Origin: an uncultured Collinsella sp.
Lineage (GTDB): Bacteria > Actinomycetota > Coriobacteriia > Coriobacteriales > Coriobacteriaceae
Length of the DNA stretch: 64,000 nucleotides
Reading direction: 5' to 3'
Assembly: GCA_934654775.1 (NCBI GenBank)
Contig: CAKUGR010000002.1
Coordinates: 1 to 64,000, forward strand
A program made the translations under genes and the position numbers. Below the pieces are notes generated by a model that searched no databases, was not told the origin of the DNA, and was given only the letters and a program-made list of their open reading frames with translations. Below are positions 44,107 to 53,026 of this stretch, one piece after another. Within the stretch, counting starts at the first letter, position 1. The number at the start of each line of letters is the position of its first letter.

Positions 44107-45177
44107 TTAATCTTCGGCATTGTAGCCAAAGCGGCGGATCTGAGCCTCGTCATCGCGCCAGCCGGCCTTGACCTTCACGTCGAGCTCCAAAAAGACCTGG
44201 GTGCCAAAGATGCGCTCAAGATCGCGACGGGCGTCGATACCGATATGTTTAATCATCTCGCCGCCCTTGCCGATGATGATGCCCTTCTGCCCCTCGCGCT
44301 CAACGTATATCGTGGCGTGCACGCGCAGGACCTTCTTGGTCTGCTCGAGCGCGTCGCAGATAACGCCCACGGAGTGCGGAATCTCGTCGCGGGTACGACG
44401 CAAAACCTTCTCGCGCACAAACTCGGCCACGAGCGTCTCGTCGGACGCGTCGGTGCCCATGTCCTCGGGGAACCAGCGCGGGCCCTCGGGCAAAAAGTGC
44501 GCAACGGTCTCGATAAACGCATCGACGTTAAAGTTCTTGACCGACGACGTCACGATTTCGTCGTCATATTCCATCAGCTCGTGAGCGGCTTTGAGTTGCT
44601 CCATGACCTGGGCAGGATCGGCCTCATCGGCCTTGGTGAGCACCAGGACCTTCTTGCAGCGGGCGCTCTTAACACGCTCGGCGACCCAGGCGTCTCCCCT
44701 GCCGATGGGCTTGGTAGCGTCGATCAAAAACGCGACAACGTCAACATCGTTGAGCTCAAACAGAGCGCTCTTGTTAAGCTCGGAGCCCAGACCGTCCTTG
44801 GGCTTGTGAATACCCGGGGTATCGACAAAGACCAGCTGGTAGCCGGGGCGGTTGACCACGGCACGCATGCGGCGGCGGGTCGTCTGGGCCACCGGCGAGG
44901 TAATGGCGACCTTCTTGCCGTAGCAGGCGTTGAGCAGCGTGGACTTGCCGGCGTTGGGACGACCGACCAGGGCAACAAAGCCGCTGCGGAAGCCGGGCTC
45001 CACATCGCCAAAACCCGCGAGGCTATCGTCCTCGTCGCACAGGGCATCGAGCTCATCGTCGCTCATGCCCTCAAACGGGTCGAACTCTTTGACCTCGTCA
45101 AACGATTCGGCACCTTCGGCCTCGTCCAGGACCTCGTCGTCCAGAATCTCATCGGTAGGCTTCATGTTATCGGACAT
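44107..45177 (-). CDS. era: GTPase Era with acidic N-terminal extension
   Basis: A 356-residue GTPase needed for 30S assembly. The first 65 residues are an extension rich in Asp and Glu (for example DELDALCDEDDS) absent from most Era proteins, which are near 300 residues. Then come the G domain (GRPNAGKST, DTPGIH, TKAD) and a C-terminal KH domain (GIIIGKGGEMIKHIG) that binds the 16S 3' end. ybeY and dgkA lie upstream and recO downstream. Confidence 0.95.
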   Translation of the reverse strand: MSDNMKPTDEILDDEVLDEAEGAESFDEVKEFDPFEGMSDDELDALCDEDDSLAGFGDVEPGFRSGFVALVGRPNAGKSTLLNACYGKKVAITSPVAQTTRRRMRAVVNRPGYQLVFVDTPGIHKPKDGLGSELNKSALFELNDVDVVAFLIDATKPIGRGDAWVAERVKSARCKKVLVLTKADEADPAQVMEQLKAAHELMEYDDEIVTSSVKNFNVDAFIETVAHFLPEGPRWFPEDMGTDASDETLVAEFVREKVLRRTRDEIPHSVGVICDALEQTKKVLRVHATIYVEREGQKGIIIGKGGEMIKHIGIDARRDLERIFGTQVFLELDVKVKAGWRDDEAQIRRFGYNAED

Positions 45178-45189
45178 GGGAATCCCTTT

Positions 45190-45567
45190 CTAAATAAAGT
45201 CGAGCGCGTGGGCAAAGACAAGCAAGCCCACGATCGCGGCGGTAATGGAAAGAACGTACACGGAGGCCGCGGCGATATCCTTCGCGCGCTTGGCCAACGG
45301 ATGCAGCTCCTGGGTCGCCAGATCGACAATCGCCTCCATGGCGGTATTGCACAACTCGCCATGAATCACCAGGCCGCAGCAGATGATGACCGTAGCCCAC
45401 TCGGCAATATCGAGCCCCACGATGCAGCCGGCAATAACGGTGCACACGCCCGCCACGAGCATGACCTTAATATTGCGCTCGGTCTTGACGGCGGTGACGA
45501 AGCCCTCCATCGCGTATGAGAACGACTTTAAAAAGGACGGATGGTCCTTGTTCGATCCGGGAATCAT
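45190..45567 (-). CDS. dgkA: Diacylglycerol/undecaprenol kinase
   Basis: A 125-residue three-helix membrane kinase. The conserved active-site segment is GELCNTAMEAIVDL with HPLAKRAKDIAAASV after it. Gram-positive members phosphorylate undecaprenol for wall lipid carrier recycling. It lies between ybeY and era, as in Bacillus. Confidence 0.93.
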   Translation of the reverse strand: MIPGSNKDHPSFLKSFSYAMEGFVTAVKTERNIKVMLVAGVCTVIAGCIVGLDIAEWATVIICCGLVIHGELCNTAMEAIVDLATQELHPLAKRAKDIAAASVYVLSITAAIVGLLVFAHALDFI

Positions 45568-45576
45568 AGACGGCTC

Positions 45577-46086
45577 CTAGTCGTGGGCATGATTGGTTAT
45601 GGGGCCGACGTGGACGAGTTTGGGGTCCTCGCCGCGCTCAAGCGCCAGGTCGCGCAGGATGGCATCCTCGCGTGCCTCCATGACCTCGGCCTCATCGTCC
45701 TCGATGTGGTCGTAACCCAGCAGGTGCAGCATTCCGTGCACGAGCATCAGTCGGCACTCATCGGCGGGGCTGTTGCCAAAGCCTGGGGCCTGACGGGCAA
45801 TAACCTGCGGGGCCAGGATAATATCGCCGAGCTCGAGCGTCTCGTCGGCGGGAATGTCCTCGTCAAAGGCCGAGTCGCATTCAAACGAGAGCACGTCGGT
45901 CGTACGATCGATACCACGCCACTCAAGGTTGAGCTCGTGCATCTCGTCCTCATCGACATACGAAAGGGAAATCTCGACCTCACGCTCAACACCCTCGGCG
46001 GCAAGCACAACCTCGCAGACGTGCTCCACCTCGGGGGCTTCGAGCAGCGTATCGAGCTCGGCATCGTTGCTGATCAATACACTCAA
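45577..46086 (-). CDS. ybeY: Endoribonuclease YbeY
   Basis: A 169-residue metal-dependent RNase involved in 16S rRNA maturation and quality control. The zinc motif HGMLHLLGYDH is intact. The start overlaps the phoH stop by 4 bases (ATGA-type coupling). Confidence 0.94.
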   Translation of the reverse strand: MSVLISNDAELDTLLEAPEVEHVCEVVLAAEGVEREVEISLSYVDEDEMHELNLEWRGIDRTTDVLSFECDSAFDEDIPADETLELGDIILAPQVIARQAPGFGNSPADECRLMLVHGMLHLLGYDHIEDDEAEVMEAREDAILRDLALERGEDPKLVHVGPITNHAHD

Positions 46087-47069
46087 CGGGACTCCTTTCG
46101 ATCGCGTGCACGCTGCTCGCGCGCATCGTCGTATGCATCATAGGCCTCAACGATACGGCCCACCAGGGCATGGCGCACCACATCGGCGCGCTCCAGGTGC
46201 GAAAACGCCACATCGTCGACGCGGCCCAAAATTCTCTCGACATCGGCCAGGCCGCCGCGACGACCCACCAGGTCGCGTTGGCTCAGATCGCCTGTGATCA
46301 CGAATTTGGAATTAAAGCCCAGACGCGTCAGGAACATCTTCATCTGCTCGGGCGTGGTGTTTTGTGCCTCATCGAGCACCACGAAGGCATCGCTCAGCGT
46401 TCGGCCGCGCATATAGGCGAGCGGGGCGATCTCGATTACGCCACGCTCCATAAGCTCATCGGTGCGCTCGCGATCCATCATGTCAAAGAGGGCATCGTAG
46501 AGCGGACGCATGTAGGGATCGATCTTTTCCTCGAGGGTGCCGGGCAAAAAGCCCAGGTTCTCCCCCGCCTCAACGACCGGGCGCGTCAGGATCAGACGTC
46601 CCACCTCGTGACGCTTGAGTGCGGCGACGGCGAGCGCCATGGCCAGATAGGTTTTACCGGTGCCGGCGGGACCCAAACCAAACGTGATGGTATGAGAGCG
46701 AATGGCATCCACATAGCGTTTTTGACCGAGCGTCTTGGGGCGGATGACGCGACCGCGATACGACAGCAGCACGTCATCGCGCAGCGACGAGGCATCATGC
46801 TCACCGTCACGCAAAACGGCCAGGCAGCGCGAGACGTCATCGGCAGAAAGCGTACGTCCGGCTGCCGCCTCGCGAAAGGCATGTTCGAAAAAACGCGCGA
46901 CCAGCTCGACCTCGTCCGGATCGCCGCTCACGGCAACGCTATCGCCGCGGGCAACCACCTGGACGCGCACCAAATTCTCGAGCGCACGGAGGACACCGTC
47001 GCCGGCACCCAAAACGCGCGAGGGGTCAATCCCCTCGGGAACGGTAAGTCTAATCTTCGAGGCTTCCAT
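46083..47069 (-). CDS. phoH: PhoH-like ATPase
   Basis: A 328-residue PhoH-family ATPase with an N-terminal KH-like part and the motifs FGLGPAGTGKTYLA (Walker A) and AFVVLDEAQNTT (Walker B). It is linked to ybeY throughout bacteria and is thought to act on RNA. I chose the ATG at 47069, after GGGAGG, since the longer frame lies inside mtaB. The start overlaps the mtaB end by 20 bases. Confidence 0.92.
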   Translation of the reverse strand: MEASKIRLTVPEGIDPSRVLGAGDGVLRALENLVRVQVVARGDSVAVSGDPDEVELVARFFEHAFREAAAGRTLSADDVSRCLAVLRDGEHDASSLRDDVLLSYRGRVIRPKTLGQKRYVDAIRSHTITFGLGPAGTGKTYLAMALAVAALKRHEVGRLILTRPVVEAGENLGFLPGTLEEKIDPYMRPLYDALFDMMDRERTDELMERGVIEIAPLAYMRGRTLSDAFVVLDEAQNTTPEQMKMFLTRLGFNSKFVITGDLSQRDLVGRRGGLADVERILGRVDDVAFSHLERADVVRHALVGRIVEAYDAYDDAREQRARDRKESR

Positions 47070-48342
47070 GAACCTCCCTGCGTGCATGGACCAAGCCGGA
47101 ATCATCGACTCCGATGATAGCAACATCGAGCAGGCACGGGGCTGTGAGTCCACAGGCATCATCAAGACGGGCATGATGGAACGAGCCGAGCGTCAGGTTG
47201 TCACCGTACTCAAGCACGGCGCGCTCGACGGTGCCCACGCGACGACGGGCATCGGCAATAGCGAGCTCCTGTGCTGCGGCACGCATACGACGGCTACGCT
47301 CGGCCATGACCTCGGGAGCCACCTGGTCGGGCATATCGGCTGCCAGGGTGCCGGGGCGCTTGCTATAGCGAAAGACGTGCATACGCGAAAAGCCCACGCG
47401 ACGGCACAGCGCCAGCGACCGCTCAAACTCCTCGTCCGTCTCACCGGGAAAACCAACGATGACGTCGCACGAAAGCGACGCCTGCGGCAGGTTGGCGCGA
47501 ATCATGCGCACCGTGTCCTCAAAGGCCTCAGCGCTATAGGGACGACCCATGCGATGCAGGGTCGCCGTGCAACCGGACTGCACGGGCAGGTGCAAAAACG
47601 GGGCGATACGCTGCGGATAGCGCGCCATCACCTTAAGCAGGCGCTCGGAAATATCCATGGGTTCGACCGAAGAGATGCGCACATGGGCGATCTCGGTGCG
47701 CTCCATGATGGCCTCGAGCAGCTCATCGATTTCGACATGCTCGTCGGTCACGCTCTTGCCATCGTAGGCACCCAGGTTCACACCGGTCAGCACCACCTCG
47801 GGCACGCCGGCCTCCTGGGCTTCACGCACCTGTTCGAGAACGGACTCGACGGGCACGGAACGCTCGGGGCCGCGCGCCTTCCACACAATGCAATAGGTGC
47901 AGCGATGGTTGCAGCCGTCCTGGATCTTCACGCCCAGGCGAGAGCGACCGAGCGCATCGACCACCTCGCCATCGCTGCAGGCGGGAACGCTATCGGACTC
48001 AACGCCCAGCACCTCGCAGACACGTTCGGCGACATCGATCTTGGACGGCTCGGCGATCACGCGATCCGAAAGCTCCAACAGCTCCTCGGGATGCAAATTG
48101 ACCACGCAACCGGTCACGAGCACATAAGGCTCGTTTGGATGGGCCAGCGCATGACGGACGGCCTTACGGGTCTTGGCCTCGGCCTCGCCCGTAACGGCAC
48201 AGGTGTTAATGACGATCAGATCGGCATCCTGGGGCTCCACAATAGCAAAGCCCAGGCGCATAAGATCGGCAGTGATACGGTCAGACTCAACCCGGTTGAC
48301 ACGGCAGCCGAGGTTGACGACGGAAATATGGGGTGCGAGCAC
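47050..48342 (-). CDS. mtaB: tRNA t6A37 methylthiotransferase MtaB
   Basis: A 430-residue radical-SAM enzyme that makes ms2t6A37 in tRNA. It has the N-terminal cysteines in NLGCRVNRVESD, NTCAVTG and TGCVV, and the radical-SAM triad in CNHRCTYC. The NLGC-VN start and position before phoH separate it from MiaB and RimO. The TRAM domain is short and the C-terminus overlaps phoH. Confidence 0.92.
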   Translation of the reverse strand: MLAPHISVVNLGCRVNRVESDRITADLMRLGFAIVEPQDADLIVINTCAVTGEAEAKTRKAVRHALAHPNEPYVLVTGCVVNLHPEELLELSDRVIAEPSKIDVAERVCEVLGVESDSVPACSDGEVVDALGRSRLGVKIQDGCNHRCTYCIVWKARGPERSVPVESVLEQVREAQEAGVPEVVLTGVNLGAYDGKSVTDEHVEIDELLEAIMERTEIAHVRISSVEPMDISERLLKVMARYPQRIAPFLHLPVQSGCTATLHRMGRPYSAEAFEDTVRMIRANLPQASLSCDVIVGFPGETDEEFERSLALCRRVGFSRMHVFRYSKRPGTLAADMPDQVAPEVMAERSRRMRAAAQELAIADARRRVGTVERAVLEYGDNLTLGSFHHARLDDACGLTAPCLLDVAIIGVDDSGLVHARREVHGSLED

Positions 48343-48351
48343 GCGGGCTCC

Positions 48352-49500
48352 TTAATCGAGGATATCGTCGAGGGCACTCTTGATACGGTCGGTCACCGAC
48401 TTCTTACCGGAAGCGACGTCATCGCCCATCTCATCGGCAAAAGCACGGAGCAGCTCGCGTTGCTTATTGGAAAGATTGGTGGGAACGACCACGCGCAGTT
48501 GCACGATCAGGCGGCCACGCGAACCGCCACCGCCAATGCGCGGCATGCCGTAATTATTGACGCTCACGGTGTCGCCGTACTGGGCGCCGGCGGGAACCGT
48601 CACCTTAACGACCTCGTCGGGCATAATGCCCTCGACCTCGATCTCGCAGCCGAGCGCAGCCTGCGCAATCGAGATATCGCTCACCAGGTACAGGTCATCA
48701 CCGTTGCGCTTAAAGCGCTCATGGTCGGCAACGCGCACGTTGACAATCAGGTCGCCCGAAGGCTCGCCGCGAAGGCCGGCCTCGCCAAAGCCGCTCACAC
48801 GCAGCTGGCGACCGGTCGAAACGCCGGCGGGAATATCGATGTCGATCTTTTCGTGCGAAGGCGTGCGGCCCTGACCGTCGCAGGTCTCGCAGGGATGGTC
48901 GATAACCGTGCCCTCGCCATGGCAGTCGGGGCAAGGCGAGGAAGACTGAACCTGGCCCAAAAACGATCGCTGAACCGTCGTGACGTAGCCCGTACCGTGG
49001 CAGCGACTGCACTGCTTTTCCTGTGCACCCTCGGCCCTACCGGTACCATTGCAGTCATCGCAAGGAGCAAGACGGTCGTAGCTGATCGTCTTTTTGCAGC
49101 CGAGCGCCGCCTCCTCGAGCGTCACCGAAAGGGAAATGGCCATATCGCGACCGCGACGGCGCTCGCGACGGCTGCGAGCGCCACCACCGGCGCCACCGCC
49201 AAAGAACGACGAGAACAGGTCGTCCATGCCCATGCCACCAAAGATATCGTTGATGTCGACATAGCCAGAGCCACCGGGGCCGTCCGCGGTGCCGTAACGG
49301 TCGTAGTTGGCACGCTTCTGCTCGTCGGAAAGAACAGAATAGGCCTCGTTAAGCTCTTTGAACTTAGCCTCGGCCTCGGGGTCGTCCGAAACATCCGGGT
49401 GTACCGTACGGGCTTTCTTTAGAAACGCGCGCTTAATCGTCCGCGCGTCGGCATCCTTGTCAACGCCAAGTACCTCGTAGTAATCCCTATTTTCCGACAC
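48352..49500 (-). CDS. dnaJ: Chaperone protein DnaJ
   Basis: A 382-residue Hsp40 co-chaperone. It has a J domain with HPD (residues 32-34 region, TVHPDVS), a short Gly-rich part, four CxxCxGxG zinc motifs (CDDCNGTG, CSRCHGTG, CPDCHGEG, CETCDGQG), and both C-terminal substrate domains. The start is GTG at 49500 with AAGGA eight bases upstream. dnaK and grpE are not in the window. It follows a second DnaJ gene. Confidence 0.95.
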   Translation of the reverse strand: MSENRDYYEVLGVDKDADARTIKRAFLKKARTVHPDVSDDPEAEAKFKELNEAYSVLSDEQKRANYDRYGTADGPGGSGYVDINDIFGGMGMDDLFSSFFGGGAGGGARSRRERRRGRDMAISLSVTLEEAALGCKKTISYDRLAPCDDCNGTGRAEGAQEKQCSRCHGTGYVTTVQRSFLGQVQSSSPCPDCHGEGTVIDHPCETCDGQGRTPSHEKIDIDIPAGVSTGRQLRVSGFGEAGLRGEPSGDLIVNVRVADHERFKRNGDDLYLVSDISIAQAALGCEIEVEGIMPDEVVKVTVPAGAQYGDTVSVNNYGMPRIGGGGSRGRLIVQLRVVVPTNLSNKQRELLRAFADEMGDDVASGKKSVTDRIKSALDDILD

Positions 49501-49581
49501 GACCGAATCCTTCCGACTTTCAATATTGTCACAGTGCGTCCTATACCCAAGCTGGGCAGGTCGCAATCAGTGTGCTTAATG

Positions 49582-50685
49582 TTATTGCATTCCATAAGGC
49601 GCGACCATGGCCCGCTGAGAGCAACTTGCGAACCAGACCGACACGAGCGCGAACATAAAGCCGTTGGCAAAACCGTTGGCAAACTGCATTGCGCCCCGCT
49701 TCCACCACAGCAGACTGCGATGAAGCACGCCATCCGAAAGCACCATGAACAGTCCCATGGCAAACGGGATAAAACACATCACGGCAAAAGCCGAGAACAC
49801 GCCCGAGATGGCCGACAGCACCAAAAACGGCGCGATGATACCCATGAGGTAGAAGCCGGTGCGAGCCTTACCCTCCAAGCGCTCGGCCTCCACGTGGGCG
49901 CGGCCGACCAGGTCTCCGCCCGAGGCACCATTGGTGCCCGCATGGCCCATGTTGGGGATGCGCACCTCGTCGCCATCATGCGTGCCGGCGGGGAACTCAA
50001 TCGTCTGCTCGGAGGTCACGCGAGTGCGACCGCTGCCACCGCAATCGGGGCACGGATCGGCCACGACCTTGCCGGAACCGCCGCACTCGGGGCAGACCGA
50101 CTGGAACGTACCGGCGCCAAACAGGAACGACAGGTCGACGTCGATATGGCCGCGACCGCCGCAACTGGGGCAGGTGTGGGCATGCTCAGACGAAACGGAG
50201 CCCGAACCACCGCAGTGACCGCAGGTATCGAAGCGCGTATAGCGAACGGTCTTGCTGGCACCGCTCTTGGCCTCCTTGGCATCGAGCTTGATGTCGACGA
50301 CCACGTTGGCGCCACTCTCGGGGTTGTAGGCCGCCTGACCGCGACGCGGCTGGCCCCAGGCGCCGCCGAAGGGGAAGCCACCCTCAAAGGGATTACCGTA
50401 ACCGGCACTGCCGGCATAACCGCCACCATAGGGCGAAGCCGTCGGAGCTCCGGCAAAGGGATTGCCCGAGCGCATTGCGTCGTATCGCGCACGCTTCTGC
50501 TCGTCCGAGAGCACGGCGTAGGCCTCGGAAACCTCTTTAAACTTCTCCTCGGCATCCGGCTCTTTGTTCACGTCCGGATGGAGCTTGCGGGCCTTCTGCT
50601 GGAAGGCCTTTTGAATATCACGCGAGGTGGCGTCCTTAGAGACACCCAAAATCTCGTAGTAGTCTTTTTCGTTCATCGTCGCCAT
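49582..50685 (-). CDS. DnaJ-family protein with C-terminal membrane domain
   Basis: A 367-residue protein. It has a J domain ([13 protein letters not shown], with HPD in KLHPDVN), a Gly/Pro/Tyr-rich linker (about 72-115), and the four zinc motifs [24 protein letters not shown] and CPDCGGSG. Only part of the first substrate domain follows (to about 275). The remainder of the usual C-terminus is replaced by about three hydrophobic helices (about 283-305, 308-328 and 341-360). It would place a J domain at the membrane and recruit DnaK there (inference). The ATG follows AGGAGG. Confidence 0.85.
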   Translation of the reverse strand: MATMNEKDYYEILGVSKDATSRDIQKAFQQKARKLHPDVNKEPDAEEKFKEVSEAYAVLSDEQKRARYDAMRSGNPFAGAPTASPYGGGYAGSAGYGNPFEGGFPFGGAWGQPRRGQAAYNPESGANVVVDIKLDAKEAKSGASKTVRYTRFDTCGHCGGSGSVSSEHAHTCPSCGGRGHIDVDLSFLFGAGTFQSVCPECGGSGKVVADPCPDCGGSGRTRVTSEQTIEFPAGTHDGDEVRIPNMGHAGTNGASGGDLVGRAHVEAERLEGKARTGFYLMGIIAPFLVLSAISGVFSAFAVMCFIPFAMGLFMVLSDGVLHRSLLWWKRGAMQFANGFANGFMFALVSVWFASCSQRAMVAPYGMQ

Positions 50686-50743
50686 GCGCGGCAACCTCCT
50701 GCTCACAGCAGCGTATATATTGCGGTAATTCTACCCGAGCGGC

Positions 50744-51976
50744 CTAAGCTAGATCCCAAAACAGCTCGAACAGAACATTTCCATCGAGCCAGCCCAAATG
50801 GGTCGGCGTCAGACAGGCGCGGGCACTGCCCGCGATGATGTCGGCCGAAGCGACAAGGTTCGCATGGGCATCGCCGGCGTCAGGCACCCAGGCAGCAAGG
50901 CCCAACTCAAGTGCGCGGTCGCAAGCGGACACCAGCTCAGCCGCAGGAATGACGCGAGCGGCACGTACCAGCAGGTCGGACCCCACGCCACGCGTCATAC
51001 GGCAGGCGAGCATCAAATCCTCGGCTACCGCTTCGCGCCGCGAAAGACACTCTGCCTCAAACGCCGTCGCGGCATCGTCACGTTGCACCAGGCGCACGCG
51101 ATACGAATCGCCACGAGGAGACACACCGGGAAAGAGCTCAGCCAAGCGGTCGAAATCCCCGGCATCGAGCATGCCGGCGGCAGAGCGACCAAGGCCCAAA
51201 TAACCCTGGCCGGTCCAATAAGCAATGTTGTGGGCACACTCATGCCCGTCGAGAGCATAGCTCGCCACCTCGTAAGGGTGATAGCCAGCCTCGCTCAGGC
51301 AATCGCGCGCCACATCCATACAGGCAGCCTGAAAATCCTCATCGGGCTCAAGCGACTCATCGCGGCATGCCATGCGATAGAGGGGTGTGCCCTCCTCGAG
51401 CGTAAGAGGGTAGACCGAGACGTGATGCGGAGCTGCCGCAAGGACACCATCGAGCGTGCGTTGCCAGCTCGCCACCGTCTGCCCGGGAAGCCCGCACATG
51501 AGGTCGCACGATGCGTCAAGCCCGGCGTCTTTGACCGTCGCGATGGCCGCGAGCGCGCGGTCGGCATCATGGATACGGCCGATAGCGGCAAGCTCGTCAT
51601 TATCGAGCGTTTGCACGCCAAGTGAAATGCGCGTGACACCCGCAGCGGCAAGGGTTTCGACAAGTGCGACAGTCAGCGACTCAGGATTGGCCTCGCAGGT
51701 AAACTCAACGGGCTTACATCGCATGGAGATGCGCCGGGTAAGTTCCACCAGGCGCTCCCCCGCCAGCGACGGCGTGCCGCCGCCCACGTAGACGGTGCGA
51801 ATGCGCTCAAGCGCTCCAGCCTTGCCAAAGGCATCGAGCCGCGCGTACAGCTGCTCAAAATAGGCATCGAGCGCGGCATTCAAATCGCACGGGGCAAAGC
51901 TGCGCGAGTCAAAATCGCAATAGCGGCATTTTTGAGCACAAAACGGCACGTGCACATACAGCGCGTTAACGGCCAC
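50744..51976 (-). CDS. hemW: Radical SAM protein HemW
   Basis: A 410-residue HemN-like radical-SAM protein with HVPFCAQKCRYCDF at the start (CxxxCxxC) and TVYVGGGTPS. HemW binds haem and acts as a haem chaperone, not as the oxidase HemN. Position after lepA and before dnaJ genes matches Bacillus (hemW-hrcA-grpE-dnaK-dnaJ), with the hrcA-grpE-dnaK genes absent here. Confidence 0.92.
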   Translation of the reverse strand: MAVNALYVHVPFCAQKCRYCDFDSRSFAPCDLNAALDAYFEQLYARLDAFGKAGALERIRTVYVGGGTPSLAGERLVELTRRISMRCKPVEFTCEANPESLTVALVETLAAAGVTRISLGVQTLDNDELAAIGRIHDADRALAAIATVKDAGLDASCDLMCGLPGQTVASWQRTLDGVLAAAPHHVSVYPLTLEEGTPLYRMACRDESLEPDEDFQAACMDVARDCLSEAGYHPYEVASYALDGHECAHNIAYWTGQGYLGLGRSAAGMLDAGDFDRLAELFPGVSPRGDSYRVRLVQRDDAATAFEAECLSRREAVAEDLMLACRMTRGVGSDLLVRAARVIPAAELVSACDRALELGLAAWVPDAGDAHANLVASADIIAGSARACLTPTHLGWLDGNVLFELFWDLA

Positions 51977-51978
51977 CC

Positions 51979-53022
51979 TTAAGCCTCCAGCGGATGCGCG
52001 GGCACCGACTCACCGGCGGCAAGGGCGGCCTCGCAGGCCACCACATCGCGTTCGATATCATCGACCAGTGCCATAAACTCCTCGTAGGTGGAGCAGCGCA
52101 CCACCTGAGCGCGCCAGGCGGCGGCATGGGGCATGCCCTTTAAGTACCAGCTTGCATACGTACGGGCGCGCGACATAAGCGGCAGAAGCTCGTGCGTCAA
52201 AGTCAGGTGCTCACGCAGAGCCTCCAGGCGCTCGACCGAGGAGCGAGAAGGAACCGGCATGCCGTCGAGTGCAAGGGCTCGGGCATCGCCGAACACCCAC
52301 GGATTGCCGTAGATGCCGCGCGCGATAAACACCGCGCTGGCACCCGAGCCTTGCAGATGCTCAACAGCGTCCTCGGCCGAGAACACATCGCCCGAACCAA
52401 TCACGGGAATCTCGACAGCGTCGGCAACCTCATCGACGACAGACCAATCGGCCTGGCCCGTATAGAGCTGCGTGGCACAGCGACCGTGCACGGCAACTGC
52501 AGAGGCGCCCGCCCCTTCGAGCATCTGGGCAAACGTTGCGGCGTTGCGATCCTCGGCATAAAAACCCTTGCGGATCTTCACGGTCACGGGAACATGCGCC
52601 GCGCCCACCGCTGCCTCGACGATTCTTTCGGCCAGGTCGGGCGTGCGCAAAAGCGCCGAGCCCTCGCCCTTGGTAACGACCTTGCGAGCCGGACAAGCCA
52701 TGTTGATATCAATCAATGACAGGCGATCGCCCACGCGCTCCTCGACGGCAGCGACGGCACTCGCAAACTGATCGGGCTTGGAACCAAAGAGCTGCACGCA
52801 AATCTGCTGCTCCTCGTCGGCCGGCAGCACCAGGCGCCACGTCTTATTGCTGGCATAGGCAAGGCCTGCAACGCTCACCATCTCGCTATAGGCAAGGTTG
52901 GCACCGCGGCGGCGACACATGATGCGATAGGCGGGGTCGGTTACGCCCGCCATGGGAGCCATAAGGAACGGCTGCTCGGCATAGGCACCCAGCAGCCGCT
53001 TGCTGTATTCAGAAAGCGCCAT
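51979..53022 (-). CDS. dus: tRNA-dihydrouridine synthase
   Basis: A 347-residue FMN enzyme that reduces uridine in tRNA. It opens with FLMAPMAGVTDPAYR, has the catalytic Cys in NMACPARKVV, and KGEGSALL and GSGDVF segments. The subtype (DusB-like) is a guess. It is two bases from hemW and four from lepA. Confidence 0.93.
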   Translation of the reverse strand: MALSEYSKRLLGAYAEQPFLMAPMAGVTDPAYRIMCRRRGANLAYSEMVSVAGLAYASNKTWRLVLPADEEQQICVQLFGSKPDQFASAVAAVEERVGDRLSLIDINMACPARKVVTKGEGSALLRTPDLAERIVEAAVGAAHVPVTVKIRKGFYAEDRNAATFAQMLEGAGASAVAVHGRCATQLYTGQADWSVVDEVADAVEIPVIGSGDVFSAEDAVEHLQGSGASAVFIARGIYGNPWVFGDARALALDGMPVPSRSSVERLEALREHLTLTHELLPLMSRARTYASWYLKGMPHAAAWRAQVVRCSTYEEFMALVDDIERDVVACEAALAAGESVPAHPLEA

Positions 53023-53026
53023 GGAC

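Noticed and set aside
42859..45519. A very long plus-strand open frame (886 codons)
   Set aside because: It lies opposite rpsO, recO and era, whose proteins are clear. High GC with biased third positions makes long antisense frames common here. It has no family match.
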